Assembly (NCBI GenBank): GCA_012845835.1
Contig: JABAKD010000002.1
Span: 2,823,501-2,887,500 of the forward strand
Direction: 5' to 3'
DNA: 64,000 nucleotides
Origin: Undaria pinnatifida
Taxonomy: Eukaryota; Sar; Phaeophyceae; Laminariales; Alariaceae
Positions 10,810 to 22,239 of this stretch are shown in pieces. The notes under the pieces were generated by a model that saw only the letters and a list, made by a program, of their open reading frames with translations, was not told the origin of the DNA and searched no databases. The position numbers and the translations under genes are program-made. Each line of letters opens with the position of its first letter. Positions within the stretch are counted from its first letter, which is position 1.

Positions 10810-11920
10810 GCGTGTTGTTTTCTGCAGAATCCCGCCTTGTTGCCCTGCCCTCCACAACCTGGTGGATTATCCGATACACCAGGAGCAGCATCAAAAGAGT
10901 ATTATTATGCATTCCATTGCGAATTCCGATGCCAATGACGGTCGGCGAGCCCAACTCAGGCAAGGTGTATCGTCGTTGACAACGTTAGAAAAAATCGTGT
11001 GTTTACGAACATGTCACGGCTATTACGTTATAACCAGAGAAGATGTTTGCAACAGAAGGGCTCAACATAACGACCAGCAGTATGTTGTGCGCTCGCCTCG
11101 AATAAATTCCTGTTGCCGCCCCCTCGCCCCCCGCGTTACATCAGCAGCTTCAGAGAGTTCGGGTTTTCTGCTAATGGGCTTCAAGAGCTTTGCCCGCGCA
11201 CACTATCTCCGCCGTGGTGTAAACAAAACGCTTATCAAAAAGCGTCGCGGACGCGGTACTCGTAGGTTGGCGCGCTTTTACTTCTGTCGCTATGCCTTTC
11301 GATCGAACAGATGTAAGGCATTGAATTTCACAGTCACGCGAAACCCGATCGCTATATAGAAAATGTTTTGCAATGCAACCATCGAAGGTGGAACATGAAA
11401 ATTTACAGATGTACTGAGCTGATGACAGTGGTACGACATAATCCGGGTACTTATAACAGAGAGAGCCAATGCGGGGAAGAAACAGTACTGTTGAGACGAT
11501 CGAACACATCGACAAATTTCTACAAAAATATAGCGGTCTACATGTGGCGTTCTTCACAGGCGTATCAAAATATTGGATATCTTGGTGAATTTTGCGTGCC
11601 GTCCTTCAGCGAGGGCAAACGGCAGAAGCGACGACAAAAAAAGAGAATGAAGAACAAAAGAACGAAACATTTATCGTATTCTTCAACACGGTCCTCATGT
11701 TGCTATTTTGTAAAAGAACAGCAAACCAGTTCCGTACAAATGTTGTGTGGTAAGTGCTTCTTCAAAGCGCAATGGGGCGGAAAAACACCTCCGAGTGGGT
11801 GCTGTCGTTTTTGCACGAAGGAAATGCAAAGATTGCTTTCACAAGTTCGTGCTTTCGCGGTTTGCACTTTGTTCAACAGCCAAGTGAGCAAGAACGCATA
11901 AACCAAGCACAATAATAACA
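10810..11920. other. unassigned, weak ORFs
   Basis: Plus-strand frames at 10769-11359 and 11368-11901 are 196 and 177 codons long. The second has a Lys/Arg-rich stretch (GKRQKRRQKKRMKNKR) and several cysteine pairs (CGKCFF, CCRFC). Neither matches a family I know. The first overlaps the EsV-1-7 start in antisense. This region could hold the upstream control sequences of the EsV-1-7 gene, but I see no specific element. Confidence 0.25.
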
Positions 11921-11921
11921 T

Positions 11922-12233
11922 TCACCATTTATACAACAACTCAAAACCAACAAAAATTGAACAATAAATACGACGCAGACCACCATGTACGAGGAGACGC
12001 GCCCTTTGCATCGGCACGTCCAACGGTGACAGCGACATGGGAAAATAGAAGAAAGGACCGGCAAGATTACCAAACCGGCGACGGGCAGCAGCAACGGCAC
12101 TAGCCGCAACACCAGAACCGGCATCGCCCACAGCACGTGCATCATCAGCGAAAGTGAAAGCCATATCCAATCGTGACAGACGCAGGAACGGTGCCAGGAG
12201 AAGAATATACAGAAGAGCAGCAGGGGTTCTCAA
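11922..12233 (-). CDS. candidate small secreted or membrane protein
   Basis: The frame encodes 103 residues. It begins MRTPAALLYILLLAPFLRLS, a good signal-peptide-like hydrophobic start with a preceding Arg. An Ala-rich segment (DAGSGVAASAVAAARRRF) and a more hydrophobic C-terminal part (RIYCSIFVGFELLYKW) follow. There is no recognised domain and no flanking partner. An overlapping minus frame (11873-12145) is also open, which lowers confidence. It could be a first exon. Confidence 0.33.
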   Translation of the reverse strand: MRTPAALLYILLLAPFLRLSRLDMAFTFADDARAVGDAGSGVAASAVAAARRRFGNLAGPFFYFPMSLSPLDVPMQRARLLVHGGLRRIYCSIFVGFELLYKW

Positions 12234-12351
12234 TTTTTGAAACGATCCGCCACATTTTGCTGCTGCTGGTGCTTACATCAAGCTTACGTGAGTCACAACC
12301 CCGGTGTGTTGCACCGTGCTCGATTCCATAATACAAAAAACGGTATGAAGA

Positions 12352-12527
12352 CCACAAGCACATCGACGCGAGCTGTTGCCGCTGCTACTCATGAAACTGA
12401 TGCTGTTTCGGCTGCTGCGGCAGCTGTTGCTGCTTATGCTACTGCTCATACTCCTGCCGTTGCTGCAGTGTTGCAATATTCCAAAATGCAAATGGACTAC
12501 ATGGGAGATGTTGCGCTGCTCCTCTAA
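12352..12527 (+). CDS. alanine-rich coding-like exon with CTG/GCT repeats
   Basis: A frame running through GCT/GCA repeats gives an Ala-rich product (AVAAATHETDAVSAAAAAVAAY) followed by a more ordinary stretch (LQYSKMQMDYMGDVALLL). Its style resembles the Ala-rich frame at 52.4 kb. Because the other two frames give Leu-rich and Cys-rich products from the same repeat, the coding frame is uncertain. Confidence 0.2.
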
Positions 12528-12668
12528 AGTCGCATGCAAGAACGTACTATATGCGGTAAACGGCAACAAGTCCAAGAAGAGTGGCTTGTCCGCTTCGTCA
12601 GAACAACCCAAGGTAATTAGCTTCTGAAAGCTGCTTGACATCCTATCAAACCACTACCAAACCAATGA

Positions 12669-13282
12669 CTAGACCACAGGATTAGTCATACATGTGTCAA
12701 CTTGCGATAATGTCTTACTGTCCGGATTATTGGCGTTCCTGCACCGAGCTCCAATCGCATGGCGCAGCCAGACCTCGTCTAGCCGCTCACCTAATGCGTG
12801 ACAGAAAGGCTGTAGATAGAGAGCACACACAGGCCGAGAGTATTTCGCGGACTCGTGGTGCGGGGCTTCAGGGGCAGGAAACTGCCTGGCGGGTGCGAGG
12901 GCCAGCTCTGTGTGCATTCCATCTGTGGTTTGGACAAAAAATCGAGTTCTAACATCCGCGAAGCGCATGTATCGAACCGGCACAGTGCGCGGAATCTTAG
13001 CCAACGTATACATCGAAGAATTGCTCAAATGTTGCTGCTGGTGACCAGCAGCAACACCAGCAGAAGCAGCAGCAGAAACAGCATAGTCTAGTCCAATGTC
13101 GCGCGGTTTATATGATGATGTTTCCACGACGGTGGTCGGGTTGTCCGGAACTGCTGCCAGGCGGCCGCGAGTATGAACATGCAATGTGGCAGGCACAGAC
13201 TGCTAATAGAGCGTAGGTAAAGTAGGGGTATAAGGGAGGCTCGGACAATCGAAGCAACTGCTTCCTGCTCCTGCGGATTCAT
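12669..13282 (-). CDS. candidate protein, unknown
   Basis: The minus frame 12669-13196 (175 codons) has a balanced composition throughout: YTLAKIPRTVPVRYMRFAD, RTRFFVQTTDGMHTELALAP, FCHALGERLDEVWLRHA. It carries an Ala/Gln-rich insert from a CAG-like tract. An overlapping minus frame begins with ATG at 13282 and supplies a hydrophobic N-terminus (SLIPLLYLRSISSLCLP); the two might be joined by an intron or a frameshift. No known domain is recognised. Confidence 0.33.
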
Positions 13283-13289
13283 GGTTCTT

Positions 13290-15058
13290 GCTAGAATTGT
13301 GGCTCAAGCGATACTATAGGTAATTGCGACACTTTACAGCGCCCCCCTCCAAATAGCGCAAGGAGTCCAACGGAAGAGGGGTATGGAAGATCATGGACAT
13401 TTACTCGTGGTTTCTTACATTCGCAAGACGAAAATGATACATGCTAGATACGCGTAGGTTGGACTCAGCTCGTGTGGCAGCATTTTCATCGAGGGATTCC
13501 CGAAGCCGTATCATGCACCCAACGAAGGGCACGCGCCTGCATGACACCTACCAGTAAGTGACGTTACAGAAGACACATAGCATGCGTGCGTTATACCTAC
13601 ACGGGCCACCACGACAAGGTAAGTGGCGACGGCCCTCGACCACAGCCGAATGAACGAACTGGAAGCAAGCATTCATACGCTACTGAAGTGCTTGCACCGT
13701 ACTGCCGTAAAATGACCCCAAAAGGTACGATCGTTCATGAAAACCAAAAGAGTAATTTGAAAATACGAAATTATACAGTTTCATCGCGGCGTCAGACTGC
13801 CATACCTTCAACCCCGATCCCGGGCTGAAAAATCGTTTGGTCGACCGCTCTTTTGGCAGCCGAGTTCCTCGGCCGTTTCCACCTCTAACTTTTTCGGCTG
13901 TTTCCGGTTATGTTTACGCACAATCTGTCGTACCACTGTCCGAAAATATAACAAAACGTCTGCTCACGCTGACTCACATTTCCGGACTTGATCCTGTCCA
14001 TCAAAAGTGTGCGCAAGAAACTGATTTTCCCGCTACAGCAGGCAAGCGCCATTGCTCGGGTTTTGAAACGAACCTGGTGGTGGTGGTGGTGTTTTCTGCC
14101 GATGCCGCTGTGGGGTGTGGGTATATGCGCGCACACACCGCAATCTGTGCATCTGGGTTCTGGGCAGTGAGCGCGCAGAGGGACAGAACGGTAGGCTGCG
14201 GCAGGTTCACGTGGGCGTAGTTACATTGTCCGCTTTCTTTCGGGTACGCCTGAGCTGGATGTTACCAGTTGAAAACATCTGACTTGAAACCCAGCGAACA
14301 TTTGGCAAAAGTCGCTTTGCTATGTGCTGTGGTTACAGTAGCCATGGTACCAGGCTCCCACGAGCTGTGAAATGGGATGTTTGACGAGTTTGCGAGTTTT
14401 TTTTGTGCGGCTGACTCGCGACGTCGAGTTCACGACATCTGCTCATGGGTAGTGTCTGGCCGCCTACGACAGATGACTGACGCAACCGACGCTTTTACGC
14501 ACTTTACCAAAAACGTGCCTGGTATTCGCGGCTTGTCTTTTGTGAGGAGCTGTCGCTGTCTGCAAGTGAGTTGTTCCGTTTGGGGTTGTTTTAGCCTCCT
14601 ATTGGTAGCCCGAATTTTGACCAATTTCGACCAAAATGCAGAACCTCAGCGTCTAGATGTAGACCCAGGGTGAAGATAATCTAAGGCTGCTGTGGTAAAA
14701 CACGAAGGTTTTGCACCCGCTGTATGCTAAGGCACCAACCAGCAGGGAGTCTGAACATTCGAATAGGGGTAGAATGTACTTCTCTGATAAAAATCTAGAT
14801 TTTCGAGTAAATCGGAAACACGGGGAGGGGGGGGGCTAGATTGCTACGTGTGGCACATTCAGATGCGGAGCAGCTACCGTCCCTGTGTGCTGCCTGCAGA
14901 TGCGTTTGAAGAAATCATGCGGGCTGTTCATGTGTATGTAAACACGGCCCGCTCGAGCCTGCAGTGGCAGCTATCTGCTTACGGTTAATTTTAGGTAGCC
15001 GTGCGCTAAACCATTGTCTCGCAGCCGATGCACATTCGATTTTCTTGTTTGAATTCAA
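13290..15058. other. no gene recognised
   Basis: Frames such as 13837-14220 (plus) and 14377-14673 (plus) are open but show no family signal. A GGT repeat near 14080-14095 gives a poly-Val run. A run of G lies at 14821-14834. Confidence 0.25.
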
Positions 15059-15061
15059 GAG

Positions 15062-15349
15062 GTGTTGCTCGCAATCGCGAAAGCGAAGGCAGCTGCCAGG
15101 GAGGACAGAGATGCAACCACGAGACGGAAGGCCGCCACCGTCGCAATACAACTGTATTGGGTATTTTGCCGTCAGCCTGGGCAGCCCGCGATGTGGGCCT
15201 GGAGCAATGGTTACATCGTTCTGAGGAGCGCGGGCCAGCACGAACGCGCGTATGCTCTACTGCACGGGAACGGATGGGGTTGGGACAGCCGACGCGACAG
15301 CCAGTGGTGCGGGCCGAAGATACGGCGACCTATTGAGCCCGCCGAATAG
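15062..15349 (+). CDS. coding-like exon, unknown
   Basis: The frame gives about 95 residues: a charged helical start (LLAIAKAKAAAREDRDATTR), a Trp-rich middle (IQLYWVFCRQ, MWAWSNGY) and HERAYALLHGNGWGWDSRRD near the end, then a stop. A pyrimidine/AG boundary (TTCAAGAG) just upstream could be a splice acceptor. The composition is convincing, but frames at 15028-15336 and on the minus strand overlap. No family is recognised. Confidence 0.3.
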   Translation: MLLAIAKAKAAAREDRDATTRRKAATVAIQLYWVFCRQPGQPAMWAWSNGYIVLRSAGQHERAYALLHGNGWGWDSRRDSQWCGPKIRRPIEPAE

Positions 15350-15464
15350 CGGTGTGACTTGTGCCGTCGTTCCCGGACTTGGTTCAAAGTTAGCCAGCGA
15401 CATGGATGCGCCGACCATCCAGACAGTCTCCAACTAACAGGAGCCGCGCGCAAAGAGGTGGATC

Positions 15465-16190
15465 GTGTCCTGCTGGTTTGCAGTGCTGTTGCAATTGTTT
15501 GTGCTACACTACACACTCAGGCCGTCATTTGTTGATACAAGCACAGCACAGAAGCGCGGTACCGTCTGTGTTTCGCACGTTTACGCCAAGGTTGAAGGAG
15601 TGTTGGCTTTTGTACAGCCGCTGCAATATGCACACATGAAAACGTATGTACATAGTTCTGCATCACAACAACGCGTGGTTTCTGTCGGTTTTAGGTTCAA
15701 GCTTTTCGGCCTGGTAGACGCGGGGGGCTGCTGGTTTGCGTAGCTATTGTTATTTATCGTACTATACTATACAATCACGCCGTCATACGTTGGCACAGGA
15801 ACAGCAAAGCAGCGCGGTACCGTTTGTGTTTTACACGTTCATGCAAGTAGGAGTGTTGGCTTTTGTATAGCCGGTGTAACATGCCTGCATGAAACGTTTG
15901 TACATATATCTGTATAACAAAAATATATCACAAAAACGCGTGGTTTCTGTCGGCCTTAGGCACGAACTTTCTCCTGTGGGCGGGAGTGGGTGTGTGCAAA
16001 TTCAATGCTGCTGCAACTGTGCTATAGACGCACGCGGGCATTAGTTGTGCAAGTATCGAAAAGCAGCGCGGCATCGTTCCACGTGTTGCACGGTTTTTAC
16101 AGCAGAAGAAAAAGTGTTGTGTGTGCTGTATCGCTGATGCAGTATTCATGGATGAAAACGTTTGTACACATTCGTATCACCTTAGAAATT
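15465..16190. repeat. ~255-265-bp tandem repeat, three diverged copies
   Basis: Landmarks recur in order at about 15468/15729/16003 (GCTG.TTGC..), 15549/15802/16054 (CAG.AGCGCGGTACCGT and variants), 15598/15849/16110 (GAGTGTTGGCTTTTGTA.AGC and variants) and near 15675/15935 (CGCGTGGTTTCTGTCGG). Copies 1 and 2 are closest; copy 3 is shorter and more diverged. Function is unknown. Confidence 0.75.
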
Positions 16191-16274
16191 GTTTTTCGAC
16201 CGCATTGCACATGGGGGGAGGGGGGGGGGGGCGTTGTGATATGCGGAACGAAATGAAGCTGTGACGTGCATTTC

Positions 16275-16306
16275 TAATCGTGGGTTCGAATCCCACGGGG
16301 GCGCCA
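16275..16306 (+). pseudogene. tRNA-like 3' half
   Basis: A perfect T-arm is visible: stem GTGGG, loop TTCGAAT, stem CCCAC (16280-16296). GGGGGCG and a terminal CCA (16304-16306) follow, like an acceptor strand with an encoded CCA. The matching 5' acceptor strand and a normal D-arm are missing about 70 bases upstream, where there is a poly-G run. So this is a tRNA fragment, a tRNA-derived repeat or an organellar insertion, not a functional gene. Confidence 0.45.
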
Positions 16307-16309
16307 ACG

Positions 16310-17225
16310 TGAAGTTAGTGTGTTTCGATGTCCATGGTGTCGCTGTGACAGGTTCCCAATCTGTCATGTCTGTAGGAATCGTTAAAAGTTAACCTGCGGA
16401 GATGTTCTTCCTCGTGTGATGTGGCATGGAGATTGCAGAGTCTTGGTCTCGCACTGAGCCAACGTGGGGATGCTTAAGGCAACCACCCCCGAGGTCTTGT
16501 TTCATGACGCGGTAAAGCCGGTTCCACAATAGACCGCACTGCGTAAGATGCTAGCTTAACGTCGGAGCACACCTTGCAATGCCGCCCATGTTCCATCGAT
16601 GAACGCCTAACAGATTGTCAGAGGACAGCGGGAGTTGTACACGGCTTAGGCGAACTCGAGTCGCCACGACGCCAGGCGCTCCATGCCGAGGAAGAATAGA
16701 AAGCCCCACATAATGACGAGAAAGTGCAGCATCCAGTTGAAGGCCTCGCACATGCTCGAGTCGCTCATTCCAAACACTAAAAGCGCATGTCAAATCAGGC
16801 GGCGCGGGAAACTCAGCCGGCACAGCAGCACGCAGAGAGCCTTTCGCCCGCTCACCACAAGTCCACAGTCAGTTCGTATGAACGCAGGAGCTCCAGCATC
16901 AGCATGATTTGCACCAGAAAAAAACCGCACGTAAACAAGTCCAACATAGGCCGTTTGTACGCTTCCAACCAGGTACTATTAAAACTTTACTTCTGCGTAG
17001 CTTTTTTTTTTTTTATCCTCCGGCGGATGGGGAAAAATAAAGCTTTAGCTCACCACACTTCCACGTATTTTCATACGCGTCTTGTGTCGATTTAACTCAG
17101 TTGTTTTCGCAGCCCTACAGTAGTGTTTCCGTGTAGTACTGCTGCTGTAGACTCTCCGTCACTAATGCATATCGGGTACTTTGAGCTAGCAGGGCAATGC
17201 AAAACGATCAGGGCGCCTGAGGCAT
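16310..17225. other. no gene recognised
   Basis: Short frames only; nothing assignable. Confidence 0.3.
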
Positions 17226-17228
17226 ACC

Positions 17229-17563
17229 TTTCGAAGGGGAGCCCCTATTTGCAGGACGGGCCTGCAACGAATTCTTGCAGGACGTTTCGGCACACTTTTG
17301 TCCCAGGTCCCTGCACAGACCCCACCCAACCCTAACCCTAACCCTAACCCTAACCCTAACCCTAACCCCAACGCCAACCCGACCCCTGACCGTTTGACCG
17401 GTACGTGGGGCTGAAAATGCCCTCGCGCGGCTTCGCCGCGCGTTCGGCAGGCGTTCGCCAAAAAAAAAAGCGGGCAGTAAAAAGCGGCAGGTGGCCAATC
17501 AGAGGCACGTCCTGCAAGAATTCGTTGCAGGCCCGTCCTGCAAATAGAGTTTCTCCCTTCGAA
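17229..17563. repeat. ~335-bp segment bounded by ~56-bp inverted repeats
   Basis: 17229-17284 and 17507-17563 are near-perfect reverse complements. Both contain CTATTTGCAGGACGGGCC and TGCAACGAATTCTTGCAGG; differences are confined to the outer part. The enclosed sequence holds the telomere-type tract at 17328-17371 and GC-rich DNA including a CGCGCGGCTTCGCCGCGCG hairpin. It could be a small inverted-repeat mobile element or a palindrome left by chromosome-end healing. No ORF is credible. Confidence 0.8.
17328..17371. repeat. interstitial telomere-type repeat (CCCTAA)n
   Basis: Six to seven CCCTAA units in a row, ending in degenerate CCCCAACGCC. On the minus strand this reads TTAGGG, the telomere unit used by many eukaryotes, brown algae included. 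It lies inside a longer inverted repeat, so it is internal rather than a chromosome end. Confidence 0.9.
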
Positions 17564-17569
17564 GCATGA

Positions 17570-18455
17570 GAAGCACGGCCACTGCCGTCAGGTTGCAGTG
17601 GTGTACACCTGTGATTGCGTGAAACGCAAAACGTTGATACAGGTAGTCCTGGGGACTAAAGAATAAATACACGTCGCACCGTCTTACAGGGCTCGGCATG
17701 TCGTAGATCACAAAATCCAGACATGTCATGGAAAAGAAGAACGCGACAATGTGCACGAACCACGTGTCAGAGCAGTCCTCAAAGAGACACCGGCACTGAA
17801 GCATTATCAAGGATTGTATCATTCGCCATATCATATGGCGGATGTGTAGGCGCGACATTGTGGCGTGACGCGCATGCTGGGGTTATGGTTGCGGTAGAGC
17901 CGCTCGCAGTGCACGAGATCAAGCTACACTACTGTACACCACTTGCTGTTTTCCTGCGGTTAGGTTGAATTTTCAAATATGCGGCGTAACTTCTTCCTGA
18001 GTGCAGTGTGGCTCTTGCCCAATCAGAGGGAGTTCGTAAGCAACGTGACTACATATTTTCGAGATATATATTGAGATAAAAACCCGGCATGGTAAGTTCG
18101 TACACCTTTGCGAGCCCTGTGTGGGACGTGCGTTTCTGCTATTCGCACTGTGCTCCTGCTGTTCCAGGGGTTGCGCTATTTCTGAGATAAATTTATTTAT
18201 CTGAAAAACCAAGCGCCAGTCCAAAATCGATAATTACTTTTGTGATATTGCACGTACGTCGTAGGTTGATTTCCGTCTCCATTTTATATGTTCTAGGCAG
18301 AGGAAATAATTACTTCTGCTGTGATGTATACGTGTACCACACTTGTGGTTTGGCTTGTTTTGCTTTTCCCTGATATATTCTTTCTCTCCAAGGGTGACTG
18401 GAGCCGGTCCTGTGACCACGGACTTGGAACTTTGCAAGTTAATGTAAGAGGAACA
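17570..18455. other. no gene recognised
   Basis: A minus frame at 17499-17858 begins with a Met and contains a hydrophobic run, but it overlaps the inverted repeat and has no family signal. Confidence 0.25.
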
Positions 18456-18608
<153 letters not shown>

Positions 18609-18609
18609 T

Positions 18610-19955
18610 TGCGAAACCGAAAGGCATCAGTGGTCAAGGTTACATGTTTATGTTGTTGACCCGAACTCTGCATGAGGTTCGATTGCAATTTGAACGTTAC
18701 ACAGGGCAGCACCGCCCTACTGTAGCCTTGGCAATTCATCCCGCAATAAACGGCGTGATCATGATTAATCTTACTGCAGCACCTGGCATGCAGAGCACTT
18801 GCATACGTTAGGCTGTATTTGGTCTTGGGAGTGTGTAACAGATACCAAAACATGAGGCAAAACAGTGTAAGTTAGCTTATCATTAGTGCGCGGGAATGCT
18901 GGCTTCCATGCGGAGCCCTTGTAATACAAGAACTACTACAGCTACGCGTACGACTGCAGGATGATCTGACTGAACACCGATCATGTCACACCCTACCTGG
19001 TTACACCTGTAGTACCACAAGTATAAACCAGACGGTCAAAGACTCGATGGCTCGCCTGTTTTTGATGAACAAGTGCAGAGAAAGACGGGGTCGAAGACCG
19101 TACCACCTACTGCCGTAGACTAGAGATCTGTAAATCAAAGTTGAACAAAATAGACTATTAATAGTCTATCATATACTGGTACGATTTGTATATTTCATGG
19201 AACACACCTGCTATCGTCAGGATGCAGGCCTGTCTTCCAGGAAGGAGCAATACGGAAGCGATGGCTGCAATGCCGTTGTTCTCGTTCGCGCTCAGAAGAG
19301 GCAGAGGTTGACACCAAATGGAAGGGATGGAATGTTCCCTCCTGTAAATGGCTTCCGTAGTGGGTGGGTCAAATTGTGTCCATCATGTGTCCCAGAATGG
19401 GCCAGAAACGCATGGACGTGGTCTATAATCGTCCCCCGCCCCCGGATGCATCGGCCGCTAAACAGATTATAAAACTGTACATAAGTTGCCTGCAACTTGT
19501 CCGTGGAAACTTTGGGGAAAGCGGAACCTCGGGGGTTTCGCTTGCTGATAGACTGAAGGGGAGCCCCTTCAGCGTTTATTTGGTTCGGAAGAGCAGGGCA
19601 GTGTCCCGGCTCCAGGAAGGAGAAGATGTAGAAAACAAGCGTCTTTATTAGAGTGCGGCAAAGAGCGGTCGGAAACGAGAACTGATGAGAGGGGGCCGCG
19701 ACGGCGGTCCTATCTGAGCCTACGTACGTACGCCATCAGCGCAGAAGCACGACTGCCGATCTTGTAAACTGCAAGAGTCACTATAGCGGATGTATTCTGG
19801 GCCACAACCACCTGCAACGCACTGCTCGTCTGTGCTCAGACGCTCTCTGAAGCCCCGACCTATCTATCCAACGGCATTTTATAAACTGCATACCACTCCG
19901 ATGTACTTTCTCTCCAATACAGCTCTGAACTTGATATATCTACTCTTGCCCAATC
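18610..19955. other. no gene recognised
   Basis: Weak ORFs only (e.g. 19364-19651 plus). A hairpin word CTGAAGGGGAGCCCCTTCAG occurs at 19553-19572. The sequence adjoins the truncated 3' end of the copia element at 19.96 kb. Confidence 0.3.
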
Positions 19956-19958
19956 AAG

Positions 19959-20351
19959 TCACTCCACAATGGATGGGATACCCTGTGCCCGAATGTCAGC
20001 CAGAAAAACAGCGAAAACAGCGGGCACGTCGGATTTCTCCTTGAGGAAGTAAGTCCATCCAAACCGTGAAAAATCGACCACAATCGTCATTAGGTAGTGG
20101 TGACCACCAGACGACGCGGGGCGCTTTCCGGATAGGTCTACAAACAGACGAGCACAGGGTTTGGTCAAGCGACTTTTGGTAGATCTCGGGACGGGCATCC
20201 TCCCCCCATTGGCCTCGAAACACCAATTACAAGAAACCAACTCTCCTATCACGTTACGTAGGGTTTCAGCATGTGGGTGGGCTACCGCAACGTGCAGATT
20301 GTTTATATCGATCCGATGCTGCTTGCCAGGGACCAACACTGCGTTCGCCAT
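19959..20351 (-). pseudogene. Ty1/copia integrase N-terminal part (3'-truncated)
   Basis: The product starts with the GAG-pre-integrase zinc-finger region (LHVAVAHPHAETLRN, then CNWCFEANGG). It enters the integrase core with LFVDLSGKRP...HHYLMTIVVDFSRFGWTYFL, the first catalytic Asp region of copia integrases. The frame then ends abruptly at 19959 without the second Asp, Glu, reverse transcriptase or RNase H, so the element is truncated here. It continues the same element as the protease and gag pieces upstream on this strand. Confidence 0.85.
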
Positions 20352-20499
20352 GGGGGCGGGCGGTTATCCTAGTTGCGGATCAGTATGAGCCAGCCTTTCT
20401 ACGCACGAACGAAACACTTCCCCCAAACATGCGAACCCCCGTGGTGTCCATGGTCACACGGCACTTTAACATGACAGCGTGCAATGAGAACTAGTTAAA

Positions 20500-20725
20500 C
20501 TAGACTCCAGGTACGTATGCCACGTTCGTCATTTGTGAATGCTTGTCACCACCCTGGCAATGCATCATCAGCAGAGACAGCTTGCCAAAGCACTCGACGC
20601 CAATCATCGTCATGTCACCTATCACTAGCCTCTCCTTACCTACCAGAGGGGGCTTACAGTCAAACATCCCAGTGGGTCCCCCGTGACGAGAAACGAAGCA
20701 CCAGAGTCGGCAACCCACACATCTC
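20500..20725 (-). pseudogene. Ty1/copia protease region
   Basis: VADSGAS, the copia aspartic-protease signature, lies near 20690-20712. A frameshift follows directly, and the next frame gives LVIGDMTMIGVECFGKL and NVAYVPGV, the segment that typically links protease to the pre-integrase domain. Catalytic Asp is present, but the frame change makes the copy inactive. Confidence 0.8.
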
Positions 20726-21095
20726 TACCGCTACCGCCAGAAAAGTCACGAGGCGTCTCCTTCATTTCGGAGGGGTATTGGATTGGTTGAGCAGTCTACC
20801 CGGTGAGAACATGTGGGTCGTCAGACATGCTACTGCTATGCGTGTATTCCGCTGTCCCTAGAGAGTCATACGGGGAGTGGACGGTCGAGGGGGCGTATGG
20901 TGCTGCTGCTGCGGCAACGTACCGCGGAACACAGCTAGTCGGAGCGCAGCCACCAGCTCCATAGGGCTCATGATATGCTCCGGCCTGCCACTTTCCGTCG
21001 TATGGTTCTTGGGGGGGGGGGGAAACGATGCAGCATGCGCGCCAAAAAACCTGAGCTGGGTGGGTAATTTTGCGCTACGTTGTGTGTGCGTGCGC

Positions 21096-21930
21096 AGTGC
21101 ATTGGGCGGCATAATGGCCCGGTTGCTGACACTTGAAGCATAACCCCGGATACCTCTATGTGGCGGCCCCGATCCTGACGGTAGCGGGGGTCTCAGGGCT
21201 GGACAGCACAATTTTCTTCTCCACCTCGTTGGACGCTGACAGGTTTTGGACTACATGAACATTGACGTTGTCATCATCCTTAGTTCCCCCTTGCATTGCA
21301 GGCTTTTGCACTGTCTTGTCGATGCGGCTCAAGAATTCTTCAGGGTCTTCACCCTTTACCATTGAGATGGGGTCGAACTCCTGCGATTCCCTGCGTTTTT
21401 TCCAGTGTTGTCTCCGGAGCATAAAAGTCAGTCATGACTTTCCATGCTTGCTAGGTGACTCGGTCTTTGGCATCCGGGTCAAACACGGGGGGTCAGAGTC
21501 CAAAGTTCAACAAAATCTCCCAATCCATTCTAGCATGAACGATTGTCGAAGCCTGGTGCCTCAACAGCGATTCCTCATTAGTGAGAGAGTCATCCGCTTC
21601 ACTTTCAGGGTTATGTGTCTCTCTATAGGCGTTTCTACATCATTTTATGCCCGTAAACGATGATAATTTCTCTTTCCAGAGGGGCTACGTGTCCCTCTTA
21701 CTATCAAACTTGGGGGAACAGTTGCTACCCAAATACCCGCCCGGATGGGCCAGGCCTTGCGTAACAGGCGCAAGCGAAGGGGACGAAGCTGGGTTCTCGC
21801 GTATCTAAACTCCCGGTGTGGATTCTTCCAGTTGAACCACTCTCCTCTTGAAGTCTGCCAGCTGCTCCAAAATGGCGGGTGTAATCCCGTCGCTGCTCCC
21901 TTGGATTTCACTCGAATCGGTGTCCCCCAT
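21096..21930 (-). pseudogene. Ty1/copia Gag with zinc knuckle
   Basis: Gag appears to start at ATG 21930 (MGDTDSSEIQGSSDG, then ILEQLADFKRRVVQLEE) shortly after a primer-binding-like site. It continues in another frame as FDPISMVKGEDPEEFLSRID (21156-21422). The CCHC knuckle CFKCQQPGHYAAQC is intact in spacing (CX2CX4HX4C) at 21098-21140. Frame changes and a stop right after the knuckle show decay. Confidence 0.8.
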
Positions 21931-21949
21931 GGCTCCGGTTGATACCTCC

Positions 21950-22233
21950 AGCTAGCTCTTTTCCGCAGGAAAGCCCACGTCACCCAACACCCTTTGCTTC
22001 TAACAGTGATAGTACCGTGGACGCGATAATATTCACGTGTGTTGATCCCTACGAAACGTAGAGGGCTTACCCGTTGAGCGAACAGTAGTAGAGTAGTGGA
22101 GTCACCAGTATGAAGACAAGTAAAAGACGTACAATAATATATGAAGATGGTCCTAGCGAAGGCGCAGCGTGGAGAGGAGGAGAACCACTCGGTAGAAGAA
22201 GAACAACGTGGAGTGACAGTGAAATAGCCAACA
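21950..22233 (-). repeat. possible 5' LTR and primer-binding site of the copia element
   Basis: On the minus strand a TGTTGG start at 22233 precedes the Gag ATG by about 300 bp. GGTATCAACCGGAGCC, close to the usual copia initiator-Met primer site, lies just before the ATG. No second LTR copy is found on the truncated side, so the borders are inferred. Confidence 0.4.
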
Positions 22234-22239
22234 TAATTC

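Noticed and set aside
16230-16306. Complete tRNA gene
   Set aside because: Only the T-arm and 3' acceptor side are present; no pairing 5' acceptor strand or D-arm was found upstream.
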